From Christensenellaceae bacterium (lineage in GTDB: Bacteria > Bacillota > Clostridia > Christensenellales > CAG-138): DNA of 35,486 nt. The notes below the pieces were generated by a model. The model did not search any database. It was given only the letters and a program-made list of their open reading frames with translations, and was not told the origin of the DNA. The position numbers and the translations under genes were made by a program. Below, piece by piece: positions 6,810 to 13,710 of the stretch; within the stretch, counting starts at the first letter, position 1, and the number at the start of each line of letters is the position of its first letter. The stretch lies in NCBI GenBank assembly GCA_022510765.1, contig JAFLSU010000017.1, forward strand, positions 1 to 35,486, given 5' to 3'.

Positions 6810-7703
6810 ATGAATATAAGCACGAAAAACGATGATAGTTTGCGCATAGGCCGTGTTCGCCTGAGGGCATACGCGAAGCTGAACCTCACTCTCGAGGTGC
6901 TTTTTAAGCGCAATGACGGCTACCATGAGCTTCGCACGGTGATGCACAGCATCGATGTATTTGACACGCTCACTGTCACAAAAAACGATTCGGATACGAT
7001 AAATGTGCGCTGCTCCGTCCCGCTGCCCAAAAACAACACCGCATACTCGGCGGCACAACTGTTCATGGAATATACAGGCTGCGGCGGTGTCAATATTGAA
7101 ATAGAAAAGGGCATTCCATCCGAAGCCGGAATGGGAGGCGCAAGCGCGGACGCCGCGGGTGTTTTGCGTGCAATGGAATCGATTTACGGCAAAATCAATG
7201 AACAGGAGCTTTATGCCATCGGGCGAAGGGTGGGCGCGGATGTTCCGTTCTGTCTGCACGGAGGCTGTGCGCTTGCCGAGGGAATCGGGGAAAGGCTCAC
7301 GGGGTTGAACCCGATAAAGCTGAATCTGCTCGTAATCAAGGGCGAAAGAGGAGTATCCACGGGCTGCCTGTTTCGCTCGCTCAAGCTCTCCGCCGCAGGG
7401 AAAAAAACCGATGCGGCGATCGAAGCCATAACCGCTGGCAATGTGGAAGAGCTTTCGGAAAGTCTTGGCAACGCATTGATGCCGGCAGCGGAAGCTTCTG
7501 TGCCCGAGATCGCGGATTACAGAAGAAGGCTTTTGAAATGCGGCGCACTAGGGGCATGCATGACCGGCAGCGGTTCTGCGGTGTATGGGATATTTTCATC
7601 CGAGGCAGCCGCGAGTAATGCAGCTAAGCAATTTAGTGATTGTGAATTTTGTGCCGTATGCAAGACAAGGGAAACGCCGATTGAAATCGTTTTCTGCATG
7701 TAA
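6810..7703 (+). CDS. ispE: 4-diphosphocytidyl-2-C-methyl-D-erythritol kinase
   Basis: IspE phosphorylates CDP-methylerythritol in the MEP pathway to isoprenoid precursors, in the cytoplasm. It is a GHMP kinase of 297 residues. The N-terminal substrate motif AYAKLNLTLEV is at 20-30 (Lys23, Asn25). The ATP-binding loop PSEAGMGGASAD is at 103-114. ADVPFCLHGG and the C-terminal MTGSGSAVYG complete the family signature. The start is not certain. ATG 6798 has GAGG 7 bp upstream but inside a hairpin. ATG 6810 was chosen by analogy with clpX and pncB, where the real start lies 12-14 bp after a similar hairpin. It is transcribed divergently from spoIIR, with its own promoter, and has no clear terminator downstream. 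Confidence 0.93.
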   Translation: MNISTKNDDSLRIGRVRLRAYAKLNLTLEVLFKRNDGYHELRTVMHSIDVFDTLTVTKNDSDTINVRCSVPLPKNNTAYSAAQLFMEYTGCGGVNIEIEKGIPSEAGMGGASADAAGVLRAMESIYGKINEQELYAIGRRVGADVPFCLHGGCALAEGIGERLTGLNPIKLNLLVIKGERGVSTGCLFRSLKLSAAGKKTDAAIEAITAGNVEELSESLGNALMPAAEASVPEIADYRRRLLKCGALGACMTGSGSAVYGIFSSEAAASNAAKQFSDCEFCAVCKTRETPIEIVFCM

Positions 7704-7843
7704 ATCATTAGTTGTAATACTGTACACACGGAATACGGAGTCAATTTGGTAGCCGAATGTAAGAACCGATCAACATAGTATAAATTCAATTAATTAAAAA
7801 ATGTTGCGGTACAATGGATAGGGAACACCGGAGGCAAAGGAAA

Positions 7844-7953
7844 GGGAATCCAGTGTGGTATAAAAAAATCCACAGAGGAGGATTCCCAAAATGAAGAATA
7901 GCCCAGAAGCACACTTTCGTCAACGGTTAATTAAGTATGCGATGAAAAAGTGA
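7844..7953 (+). pseudogene. Possible insertion-sequence remnant: transposase N-terminus
   Basis: ATG 7891 opens a 20-codon frame, MKNSPEAHFRQRLIKYAMKK, ending at TGA 7951-7953. This resembles, from memory, the helix-turn-helix N-terminus of some clostridial IS transposases. GGAGG precedes it. A nested hairpin (GGGAATCC 7844-7851 with GGATTCCC 7880-7887, inner TGTGG/CCACA) would trap the ribosome binding site, as transposase leaders often do. In the next frame the translation runs on as VSVKAPMID, suggesting a frameshift, and nothing transposase-like follows. No terminal inverted repeats or target duplication were found. A degraded end of an element is the best guess. Confidence 0.4.
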
Positions 7954-8008
7954 GTGTTAAAGCGCCAATGATTGATAACACCTTCTCTGTACATATGAAT
8001 ACTAGCTC

Positions 8009-8037
8009 TTGACGGAAACGCACTCCGGATGTATTTT
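8009..8037 (+). promoter_or_regulatory. Possible promoter of the small MDIN protein gene
   Basis: TTGACG (8009-8014), a 17-bp spacer and TATTTT (8032-8037) precede the gene by about 34 bp. The -10 matches only four of six consensus bases. Confidence 0.4.
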
Positions 8038-8070
8038 ACATACAATCATACCTGTTTGGGGGAATATAAT

Positions 8071-8313
8071 ATGGATATCAATGCAAAGATCACCGAACTG
8101 GTGGATAAGATCAAAACGGATCCGGATTTGGCATCAAATTTCCAGAAGGAACCCGTTGCTACCGTTGAAGGTCTGCTCAGCATCGATCTGCCCGACGATC
8201 AGATGGAAAAGATCGTTGATGGCATCAAGGCAAGGTTTCTCTTGATAAGCTTAGCGAAGCCCTTAACGGTTTGTTCGGAAAGAAATAAGAAAACTCTGTC
8301 TGCAAGACATTAA
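8071..8313 (+). CDS. Small acidic protein of unknown function with a frameshifted C-terminus
   Basis: The 80-codon frame starts at ATG 8071 with GGGGG 8 bp upstream. The N-terminus MDINAKITELVDKIKTDPDL and the middle VEGLLSIDLPDDQMEKIVDGIKA look like a small helical family I recall from anaerobic Firmicutes; no function is known to me. After codon 54 the reading changes character. If one base were restored near 8231-8234 (GCAAGG to GCAAAGG), the frame would continue VSLDKLSEALNGLFGKK and stop at TAA 8286-8288. That is a natural-looking Lys-rich end. So this copy has lost one base, or the sequence has an error there. The present tail (RFLLISLAKPL onward) is probably not native. It stands alone between an IS remnant and a lipoprotein gene. 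Confidence 0.6.
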   Translation: MDINAKITELVDKIKTDPDLASNFQKEPVATVEGLLSIDLPDDQMEKIVDGIKARFLLISLAKPLTVCSERNKKTLSARH

Positions 8314-8327
8314 TGAACAAGATTCGT

Positions 8328-8375
8328 GGCGGCAAGGCATTCATTGGAATGCGTAGCTGCTGTTTTGACAATTAA
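8328..8375 (+). terminator. Possible terminator after the small MDIN protein gene
   Basis: GCATTC/GAATGC (8337-8342 and 8347-8352) forms a hairpin that can be lengthened outward by GCGGC pairing with GCTGC across small internal loops. TGTTTTG follows as a short U tract. It is moderate in quality. Confidence 0.45.
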
Positions 8376-8396
8376 AAGTCATTGTGAATTAAGACC

Positions 8397-8470
8397 TTTT
8401 GGGAGCTGCCGCATTGCCGTCCTTTTGCTTTATGTCATCTGTTAAGGCTTCCAAAAGCATGAAACATGCT
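8397..8470 (+). repeat. Long-loop inverted repeat plus AAA-loop mini-hairpin before the lipoprotein gene
   Basis: TTTTGGGAGC (8397-8406) can pair with GCTTCCAAAA (8447-8456) over ten positions with one G-U pair, enclosing about 40 nt. It abuts AGCATG/CATGCT (8456-8461 and 8465-8470) with an AAA loop. Both lie upstream of the promoter at 8489. Together with the preceding hairpin they account for most of the gene-free stretch 8314-8552. Confidence 0.5.
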
Positions 8471-8488
8471 GTAAAAATTTGAAATTAA

Positions 8489-8517
8489 TTGACTGCACTT
8501 TTCCGTTGTGCTATAAT
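8489..8517 (+). promoter_or_regulatory. Predicted sigma-A promoter of the 8553 lipoprotein gene
   Basis: TTGACT (8489-8494), a 17-bp spacer and a perfect TATAAT (8512-8517) precede the gene by 35 bp, so the leader is short. This is one of the best promoter matches in the window. Confidence 0.75.
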
Positions 8518-8552
8518 GCGTTCATTCTATAAGTAAAGATGGAGGAATGTAA

Positions 8553-9299
8553 ATGAAAAAATTTTTGACAACACTGCTTGCTTTAGTGATGATGTTATCT
8601 TTTGCTGCCTGCAGCGGTAAGCAGCCTTTTGATGGCGGCGAGGAGGTCACTCACTCCCCCACCGCATCCGCGACCCAAACATTGGAGCCAGAGGCAACCG
8701 AGGAACCCGCTGCGCAAACGGCTGAACCTACCAATGAGCCTGAAGCGTCCGTCGACCCGATTTTAGGCGTCTATTTCGAGGACACAAATACCTATGAGAA
8801 CGAATATATCGGCATTGGCTGCAAGTTGGATTCCGATTGGGTTGTCTATGATGAAGAACAGATTGCCGAGCTCAACGGAATTGTGGTTGATATGATAACA
8901 GATGAAACCATTGCCGATCAATTGGAAAAAAGCGGTTATCTACAGCCTTTTTATGCGCTGACTGAAGAAGGGCTTGTCACCGTGAATATCACGTTGGAAA
9001 ATCTGGGACTGCTGTATGGCTCACTGTTGGATGAGCAGGCATATGCGGAGATAGCGTCGGAGCAGCTTCCTTCCGCTTTTGAAGGTCTTGGAATGACCGA
9101 TGTTACCGTTGAAACCGACACCGTGACGTTTGCGGGTGGTGAGCATGCTGCCATCTTCGTCAGCGGCTCGCTTGAGGGCATTGAGTTTCATGAGATATTA
9201 GTCTGCATGAAGGTTGGGCGTTACATCGCGAACATAACCGCTGCCAGTTATTTGGCGGATGTGACGGAAGATGTTCTTGCGCTATTTTATGCTTTATAA
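8553..9299 (+). CDS. Predicted lipoprotein of unknown function
   Basis: This 248-residue protein has a lipoprotein signal peptide with lipobox LSFAAC (cleavage before Cys20). A Thr/Glu/Pro-rich spacer of about 45 residues follows (for example ATEEPAAQTAEP), of the kind that holds a domain away from the membrane. From about residue 68 there is a compact mixed domain (GVYFEDTNTYENEY... to the end). It contains alternating strand and helix segments and VTFAGGEHAAIFVSGSLEGI, and has no catalytic motif that I recognise. Its end, MKVGRYIANITAAS, looks like the edge strands of the domain. It starts at ATG 8553 with GGAGG upstream. It is monocistronic, between its own promoter and the terminator at 9391. 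Lgt, encoded at 32389, would lipidate it. Confidence 0.85.
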   Translation: MKKFLTTLLALVMMLSFAACSGKQPFDGGEEVTHSPTASATQTLEPEATEEPAAQTAEPTNEPEASVDPILGVYFEDTNTYENEYIGIGCKLDSDWVVYDEEQIAELNGIVVDMITDETIADQLEKSGYLQPFYALTEEGLVTVNITLENLGLLYGSLLDEQAYAEIASEQLPSAFEGLGMTDVTVETDTVTFAGGEHAAIFVSGSLEGIEFHEILVCMKVGRYIANITAASYLADVTEDVLALFYAL

Positions 9300-9390
9300 T
9301 GCTATGCTGCCGTGAGAACGGAATGCCGACTTTCCCGTCATCGTTATTACGGTCAATTAAAAATTACTTATAAATCAAACACTTTTGGAT

Positions 9391-9423
9391 GAGGGAATTG
9401 CAGATGCGACTCCCTCTTTTTTT
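9391..9423 (+). terminator. Rho-independent terminator after the 8553 lipoprotein gene
   Basis: GAGGGA (9391-9396) pairs with TCCCTC (9411-9416), followed at once by seven T. It is a strong intrinsic terminator. Between it and the next gene (9424-9662) I see no gene and no clear promoter; the in-frame upstream extension of the next gene is not protein-like. Confidence 0.85.
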
Positions 9424-9662
9424 GTTCATTTCCATTAAACCCTTCTCCATTTGGTACATTCGGATTGTATTTTACGAATAGTAAAAGCATGTCGGTTGTA
9501 CGCCATGCTCTCGAAGAAAACCTGTTTACTACTTCACGAGTAGCCGTCGTTGCCAATCATTTACAATTAAACATCTTGAATTACGGAAAACTCCATGTTA
9601 TACTTGCACCCGAGCTGTTTTGTGGAAGGTTTTGTCACAGGATAGCTGCGAAAGGAGCAATG

Positions 9663-10196
9663 ATGAAGCACATTCCCAACATTCTTTCCTGCTTTCGTCT
9701 GGCACTCGTAGGGGTGTTTATCTATTTGTTTACCCGCGAGGAGTACCTTTGGTGCATGATAACGTATCTTACGGCCTTCGGCACGGATGTGCTTGACGGA
9801 TACCTTGCGCGTCGTAACAATTGGATCACCAATATTGGAAAGGTTCTCGACCCGCTTGCAGATAAACTCATGCTAATTGCAGTGCTGTGCTGCTTCTATT
9901 TGATTGATCTTATCCCATTATATCTACTTGCGATCATGATACTTAAAGACCTGATCATGATCATAGCCGGAGCGGTATTGTTTTCAAAGCATGTTGTAGT
10001 GTTTGCTGACTGGTTCGGCAAGATAGCAACCGGGCTGTTCGCGCTTGCGATCGTGCTGTCATTCGTGCATCTGATCTGGGACGCGCTGAACATACATATC
10101 TATGTTTATAACATTGCGCTGGTTGCCGCTATCGTATCCTTCTTCCATTACGGCATCAAGACCGTAACCCATAAGGAACAGGATAATGCCGAATAG
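9663..10196 (+). CDS. CDP-alcohol phosphatidyltransferase (PgsA-like)
   Basis: The enzyme transfers a phosphatidyl group from CDP-diacylglycerol to an alcohol, most likely glycerol-3-phosphate, in membrane phospholipid synthesis. The 177-residue length and several hydrophobic segments fit PgsA. The family signature D-x2-DG-x2-AR-x8-G-x3-D-x3-D is complete: TDVLDGYLARR, then IGKVLDPLADKL. Those Asp residues bind the metal and CDP. Two adjacent ATGs exist at 9660 and 9663. I chose the second because AAAGGAG then lies 5 bp upstream. The exact alcohol cannot be read from sequence; cardiolipin or phosphatidylserine synthesis are alternatives. The next gene begins 58 bp later with no terminator between, so the two may be cotranscribed. 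Confidence 0.85.
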   Translation: MKHIPNILSCFRLALVGVFIYLFTREEYLWCMITYLTAFGTDVLDGYLARRNNWITNIGKVLDPLADKLMLIAVLCCFYLIDLIPLYLLAIMILKDLIMIIAGAVLFSKHVVVFADWFGKIATGLFALAIVLSFVHLIWDALNIHIYVYNIALVAAIVSFFHYGIKTVTHKEQDNAE

Positions 10197-10254
10197 GCAC
10201 ACATAATCTTTAATTGAATATTAATAGAGCAAGGTATTCTTTTAGGAGGTATTT

Positions 10255-11265
10255 ATGAAAAAGACTCTTGCTCTTTTTGTTGTGCTCTGCATAATGCTCT
10301 GCACGCTCGTCGGATGCACGGGGGGCAAAGATGAGCTGCGCCACATCGTGCTGAACGAGGTCACACGTTCTGTATTCTACGCACCGCTTTACGCTGCGGT
10401 CTCCATGGGCTTTTTTGCGGAGGAGGGCATTGATCTTGAGATCGTTACAGGGGGCGGAAGCGATAAAAGCATGACCGCGTTGATTGCAGGTGAAGCCGAT
10501 TTTGCGCTTATGGGACCCGAAACCGGTGTGTACCTTGTGAATGAGGGCAACACCAATCACCCGATGATAATCGGGCAGCTAACAAAACGCGACGGATCGT
10601 TCCTCGTCTCGAGAACCGATACGGATAACTTCTCTTGGGAGGATCTTCGCGGGAAGTCAATAATCGGCGGCAGGGTCGGCGGTATGCCTTACATGACGCT
10701 CATGTATGTTCTTAAAAACAATGGTCTCACTCCTGGTGAAGACGTTGAAGTCATCGATAACATTCAGTTTAACCTTATGGGCGGCGCGTTTGAAGGCGGC
10801 ACCGGAGACTATGTTACCCTGTTTGAACCCACAGCAACGCAGTTCGAACGCAACGGCAGCGGATATGTAGTAGCCAATATCGGACTTGAATCCGGCGAAG
10901 TTCCCTACACGACCTTTATGACCATGCCTGACACGATAAAGAATGATAAGAAGCTCGTTCAATCCTTCGTGCGTGCCGTCTATCGCGCACAGCTCTGGTG
11001 CAAGACGGCAAGCGATAATGAGATCGCGAAAGCAATGGCCCCCTTCTTCCCCGATTCCGATGTGCCGACGCTTGAAATCGTGGCAAACAGCTATCGAGAA
11101 ACCGATTCATGGATGTTCACGCCCGTCATGACCGAAGACGCATTTACGAGGCTTCAAGACATTATGGAGCTGAACGGCGAGCTCGCGGCGCGTGTCAAGT
11201 TCTCCGAACTCGTAGATAACTCATTTGCCGAAGAGATCATCAAGCAGATTGGTTCGGGAAAATAA
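10255..11265 (+). CDS. NitT/TauT-type ABC transporter substrate-binding lipoprotein
   Basis: This 336-residue lipoprotein (lipobox LVGC, Cys about 22) belongs to the NMT1/THI5-like, SsuA-type periplasmic binding fold. Such proteins capture sulfonates, nitrate, taurine or thiamine precursors for ABC import. The N-lobe has the typical FYAPLYAAVSMGFFAEEGIDLEIV, followed by GADFALMG-like GEADFALMGPETG and WEDLRGKSIIGGRVGGMP. The ligand cannot be deduced. It starts at ATG 10255 with AGGAGG upstream. No permease or ATPase gene is adjacent: upstream is the phosphatidyltransferase and downstream a bidirectional terminator. It therefore works with a transporter encoded elsewhere, or as a sensor. Confidence 0.88.
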   Translation: MKKTLALFVVLCIMLCTLVGCTGGKDELRHIVLNEVTRSVFYAPLYAAVSMGFFAEEGIDLEIVTGGGSDKSMTALIAGEADFALMGPETGVYLVNEGNTNHPMIIGQLTKRDGSFLVSRTDTDNFSWEDLRGKSIIGGRVGGMPYMTLMYVLKNNGLTPGEDVEVIDNIQFNLMGGAFEGGTGDYVTLFEPTATQFERNGSGYVVANIGLESGEVPYTTFMTMPDTIKNDKKLVQSFVRAVYRAQLWCKTASDNEIAKAMAPFFPDSDVPTLEIVANSYRETDSWMFTPVMTEDAFTRLQDIMELNGELAARVKFSELVDNSFAEEIIKQIGSGK

Positions 11266-11320
11266 ACGAACTCGTAAACCAAACTCACCTTAGAAGTAAG
11301 CTAGCATACTCATCATAAGT

Positions 11321-11350
11321 AAAACGGAGGCGTCGTTACCTCCGTTTTTT
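11321..11350. terminator. Bidirectional terminator between convergent genes
   Basis: AACGGAGG (11323-11330) pairs with CCTCCGTT (11339-11346). T tracts follow on the plus strand (six T) and A tracts precede, so it works in both directions. It serves the substrate-binding protein gene and the convergent CHAP gene. Confidence 0.85.
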
Positions 11351-11389
11351 ATCATTGAATCATATTCTCAAACGATGTTGTAAAGAATG

Positions 11390-12553
11390 CTATCCCAAAT
11401 TAACGGAAAAACCGCAAATCATCGCGCGCCATGTCTGAGGCCCAACGATGCCGTCTACGGACAAACCGAAATGCTGTTGTAGTCTGATAACGGCGCTCTT
11501 GGTGATTGGGCCATAGCCGCCGTCAATGTTTATTTGCATTCCGAAGCGCCACTTCAATGCATATTGGATCGCGCAAGTGCCGCTTCGACCGTAGCTGCTC
11601 GTTCTCTGCAGGAAATTCGTCAATGCTTCCCATGTATTCTTCCCCACAATGCCGTCCTCCTCAAGACCGTACATCCGCTGGAAGCGTTTGACCGCCGCAG
11701 TAGTGAGTGCACCGAATTTGCCGTCAACCGACAGTCCCGCGCCTATGCGCTCGTTAAGAAGGTACTGAAGCATTGCAACCGAATATCCTGATGAACCGTT
11801 CCTTATAACCGGCCAGGAGCCGATTTGATTGGTGTTTGACGGAGCCTGAGTATAATCAAGGCTCACAAAGCCGGTTATATCTCTGAAGCATTCGCTGCGC
11901 AAAGATACCTTGCCGCCCCAATTGCCGTCGATCATCTTGAAAGTTGACCAGCTGACATATGAACCGTTATTCGTTGCATACGAGCAGTTTTCGACAACGA
12001 TACCAATATGGCTTAAATAAATCGTATTCCCGCTGCTGCTTGTTTTCTTGCCGAGCTGACAGGCGATCGAGTTTGATGTCGGATAGGAATACACCTTCTT
12101 AGTTATCGTATCATAATAGGTACAATTCGACCTATAGATGACAATGTCTCCCTTTTTAGGCGTGTATGGGTTCGAATAATCATTCACCGGGTGGAAAGTG
12201 AGCGTAGCACTGGTCGATGTCTCCCAATAGTCCGCAACACGACCGTACTGGCTGCGTGGAAAAACGGACTCCGGTAGGTCTGCCTTATCCGCACACCAAC
12301 GCAAGAAATACGCACACCATGCGCCTGTGGAATTGCCATATGAATTGCCGAAGACATTCCAGCCGTTTGCTCCCTCGGTGTAGCCTACCTGAGACATGGC
12401 GTGCGCAACAATATCGTTCGCCTGATTTCCCGTGTTCGTATACGAGTACGGCAGTGCACCGGGAAAGCTGTCGCCCTCTGCGCCGATGCCGCCAAGCAGC
12501 ACTCCCACAGCGATCAAAATAGTAATAAACAGCGAAACAACTCGCTTTTTCAT
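11390..12553 (-). CDS. Secreted CHAP-domain peptidoglycan hydrolase with two peptidoglycan-binding domains
   Basis: This 387-residue exported enzyme probably cleaves peptide or amide bonds in cell-wall peptidoglycan. It has a signal peptide (about 1-27) and a CHAP (cysteine amidase/peptidase) domain at about 45-215. The catalytic Cys is in GAWCAYFLRWCAD and the His in LSHIGIVV. Two peptidoglycan-binding repeats follow. One has GKFGALTTAAVKRFQ and DGIVGKNTWEAL; the other has GYGPITKSAVIRLQQ and DGIVGPQTW. The start ATG 12553 (MKKRVVSL) has GGAGG 6 bp upstream; an upstream GTG or TTG start is less likely. It stands alone between the bidirectional terminator and its own promoter. Nothing suggests a prophage: there is no holin or structural gene nearby. 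A role in wall turnover or the spore is inferred. Confidence 0.88.
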   Translation of the reverse strand: MKKRVVSLFITILIAVGVLLGGIGAEGDSFPGALPYSYTNTGNQANDIVAHAMSQVGYTEGANGWNVFGNSYGNSTGAWCAYFLRWCADKADLPESVFPRSQYGRVADYWETSTSATLTFHPVNDYSNPYTPKKGDIVIYRSNCTYYDTITKKVYSYPTSNSIACQLGKKTSSSGNTIYLSHIGIVVENCSYATNNGSYVSWSTFKMIDGNWGGKVSLRSECFRDITGFVSLDYTQAPSNTNQIGSWPVIRNGSSGYSVAMLQYLLNERIGAGLSVDGKFGALTTAAVKRFQRMYGLEEDGIVGKNTWEALTNFLQRTSSYGRSGTCAIQYALKWRFGMQINIDGGYGPITKSAVIRLQQHFGLSVDGIVGPQTWRAMICGFSVNLG

Positions 12554-12602
12554 GCATTGCCTCCGCTCCTGTGATACCACAAATCAACAAGTTAGGAAGC
12601 TT

Positions 12603-12631
12603 ATGTTATCACAATTTTGGTTGGAGCACAA
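12603..12631 (-). promoter_or_regulatory. Possible promoter of the CHAP hydrolase gene
   Basis: On the minus strand TTGTGC (12626-12631), a 17-bp spacer and TAACAT (12603-12608) give four of six matches at each box. Confidence 0.4.
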
Positions 12632-12695
12632 TGCCAATTTTTGGAAATTATTGAAACTTTCTTAATTATATAATTGTGGTCTATTGTTTTGAGTC

Positions 12696-12722
12696 TTGAA
12701 ATATTGCGACGTTTATTATAAT
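12696..12722 (+). promoter_or_regulatory. Possible promoter of the UPF0489 gene
   Basis: TTGAAA (12696-12701) and a perfect TATAAT (12717-12722) are separated by 15 bp, shorter than ideal. The gene starts about 43 bp downstream. Confidence 0.45.
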
Positions 12723-12764
12723 ATTGACAGCACCTAAGGTTTTGATTTCACCGAGAGGCATGCA

Positions 12765-13484
12765 ATGCGGGTTCTCGATATCGATCTTGACTTTTTTCTT
12801 GCGGACTGCTGCGAGCTTGCTCCTGAGGGTGAACGTCCGCAGCTTTCAGGGCATGAACCGTACTCTAAAGACGAGGTTATGCGTTTTTTAGAGGAGTGCT
12901 GCGGTCTTTCAAAGGATTCTCCGATCCCGGGACGAATCTTTGAAACGCATGATTCTGCGCTCCTGTTCTGGAATGAGCTGATTCAAAGCGGCGAACTATC
13001 CGTCCCCTTTTCGGTCACTCATGTCGATGCCCACAGTGATCTCGGCATAGGCAGGCCTGGTCCGGGATTTGTGATGAACAGCGTTATAAGCCTGCCCATT
13101 GAAAAACGCGTTGATATTGAACGATATTATCGTATGAAGCAACTGGATGAAGCAAACTATCTGTTGTTCGCGCTCGCTTTTCGGTGGATAGATTCTCTTA
13201 GCAATGTTCGCAACCCTAGATCTCGTCCCGATATACCCGACTTTGCCTTTCGGAACGAATCGGGCGACTACACGCATATAAGGCTTTCTTCCTTTACATC
13301 GCGGCTGTTCGAGACAAAAAACGGTGAAGAACCTACTATTCCTTTTCGTGTCTATGCTGACTATTCGAGTTTTCGCGCACCCGGAAGATACGATTTTGTT
13401 TCACTTGCGATTTCGCCGCGGTATTCCCCCAAGGAAGCTGATGCGCTGGTGGATACCATATCTGAATACATGCGTTTATCATAA
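12765..13484 (+). CDS. UPF0489 family protein
   Basis: This 239-residue protein has the UPF0489 signature. VLDIDLDFFLADC at residues 3-15 and THVDAHSDLG in the middle look like metal-binding motifs in an arginase/deacetylase-like fold. The ends of the fold are marked by FRVYADYSSF and FVSLAISPRYSP. The family has no established function known to me; an amidohydrolase role is inference only. The start ATG 12765 has a weak ribosome binding site (GAGAGG 6 bp upstream). It appears monocistronic. A 12-bp perfect palindrome CGTTATATAACG (13494-13505) follows the stop, but no strong terminator is visible before tig. Confidence 0.75.
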   Translation: MRVLDIDLDFFLADCCELAPEGERPQLSGHEPYSKDEVMRFLEECCGLSKDSPIPGRIFETHDSALLFWNELIQSGELSVPFSVTHVDAHSDLGIGRPGPGFVMNSVISLPIEKRVDIERYYRMKQLDEANYLLFALAFRWIDSLSNVRNPRSRPDIPDFAFRNESGDYTHIRLSSFTSRLFETKNGEEPTIPFRVYADYSSFRAPGRYDFVSLAISPRYSPKEADALVDTISEYMRLS

Positions 13485-13610
13485 CTGAGGGTTCGTTATA
13501 TAACGCATCATGCGCGTCTTTCGTTCGTTGGCTTATGTGATCCAAATCTCCTTCTGTGCTTTTTTCGCACAAAGAATCCGATAATTGCTGTATATTATGG
13601 TGGTAAGCGA

Positions 13611-13639
13611 TTTACTTGCTAATTCCTGTATGTTATAAT
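13611..13639 (+). promoter_or_regulatory. Predicted tig promoter
   Basis: TTTACT (13611-13616), a 17-bp spacer and a perfect TATAAT (13634-13639) preceded by TG (extended -10). A weaker similar block, CTGTATATTATGG, lies about 45 bp upstream, so a second promoter is possible. Confidence 0.6.
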
Positions 13640-13710
13640 GGCTCGGTGTGGATATTATCCCTAATTGAATTCGATGATTATGCGTCGATTCAGATACATT
13701 GGAGGAAACT

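Noticed and set aside
12217..12522. Plus-strand frames antisense to the CHAP gene
   Set aside because: Arg/Ser/Cys-rich shadow translations with no start signal.
11390..12553. Prophage remnant
   Set aside because: The CHAP hydrolase has a signal peptide and there is no holin, integrase or structural gene nearby.
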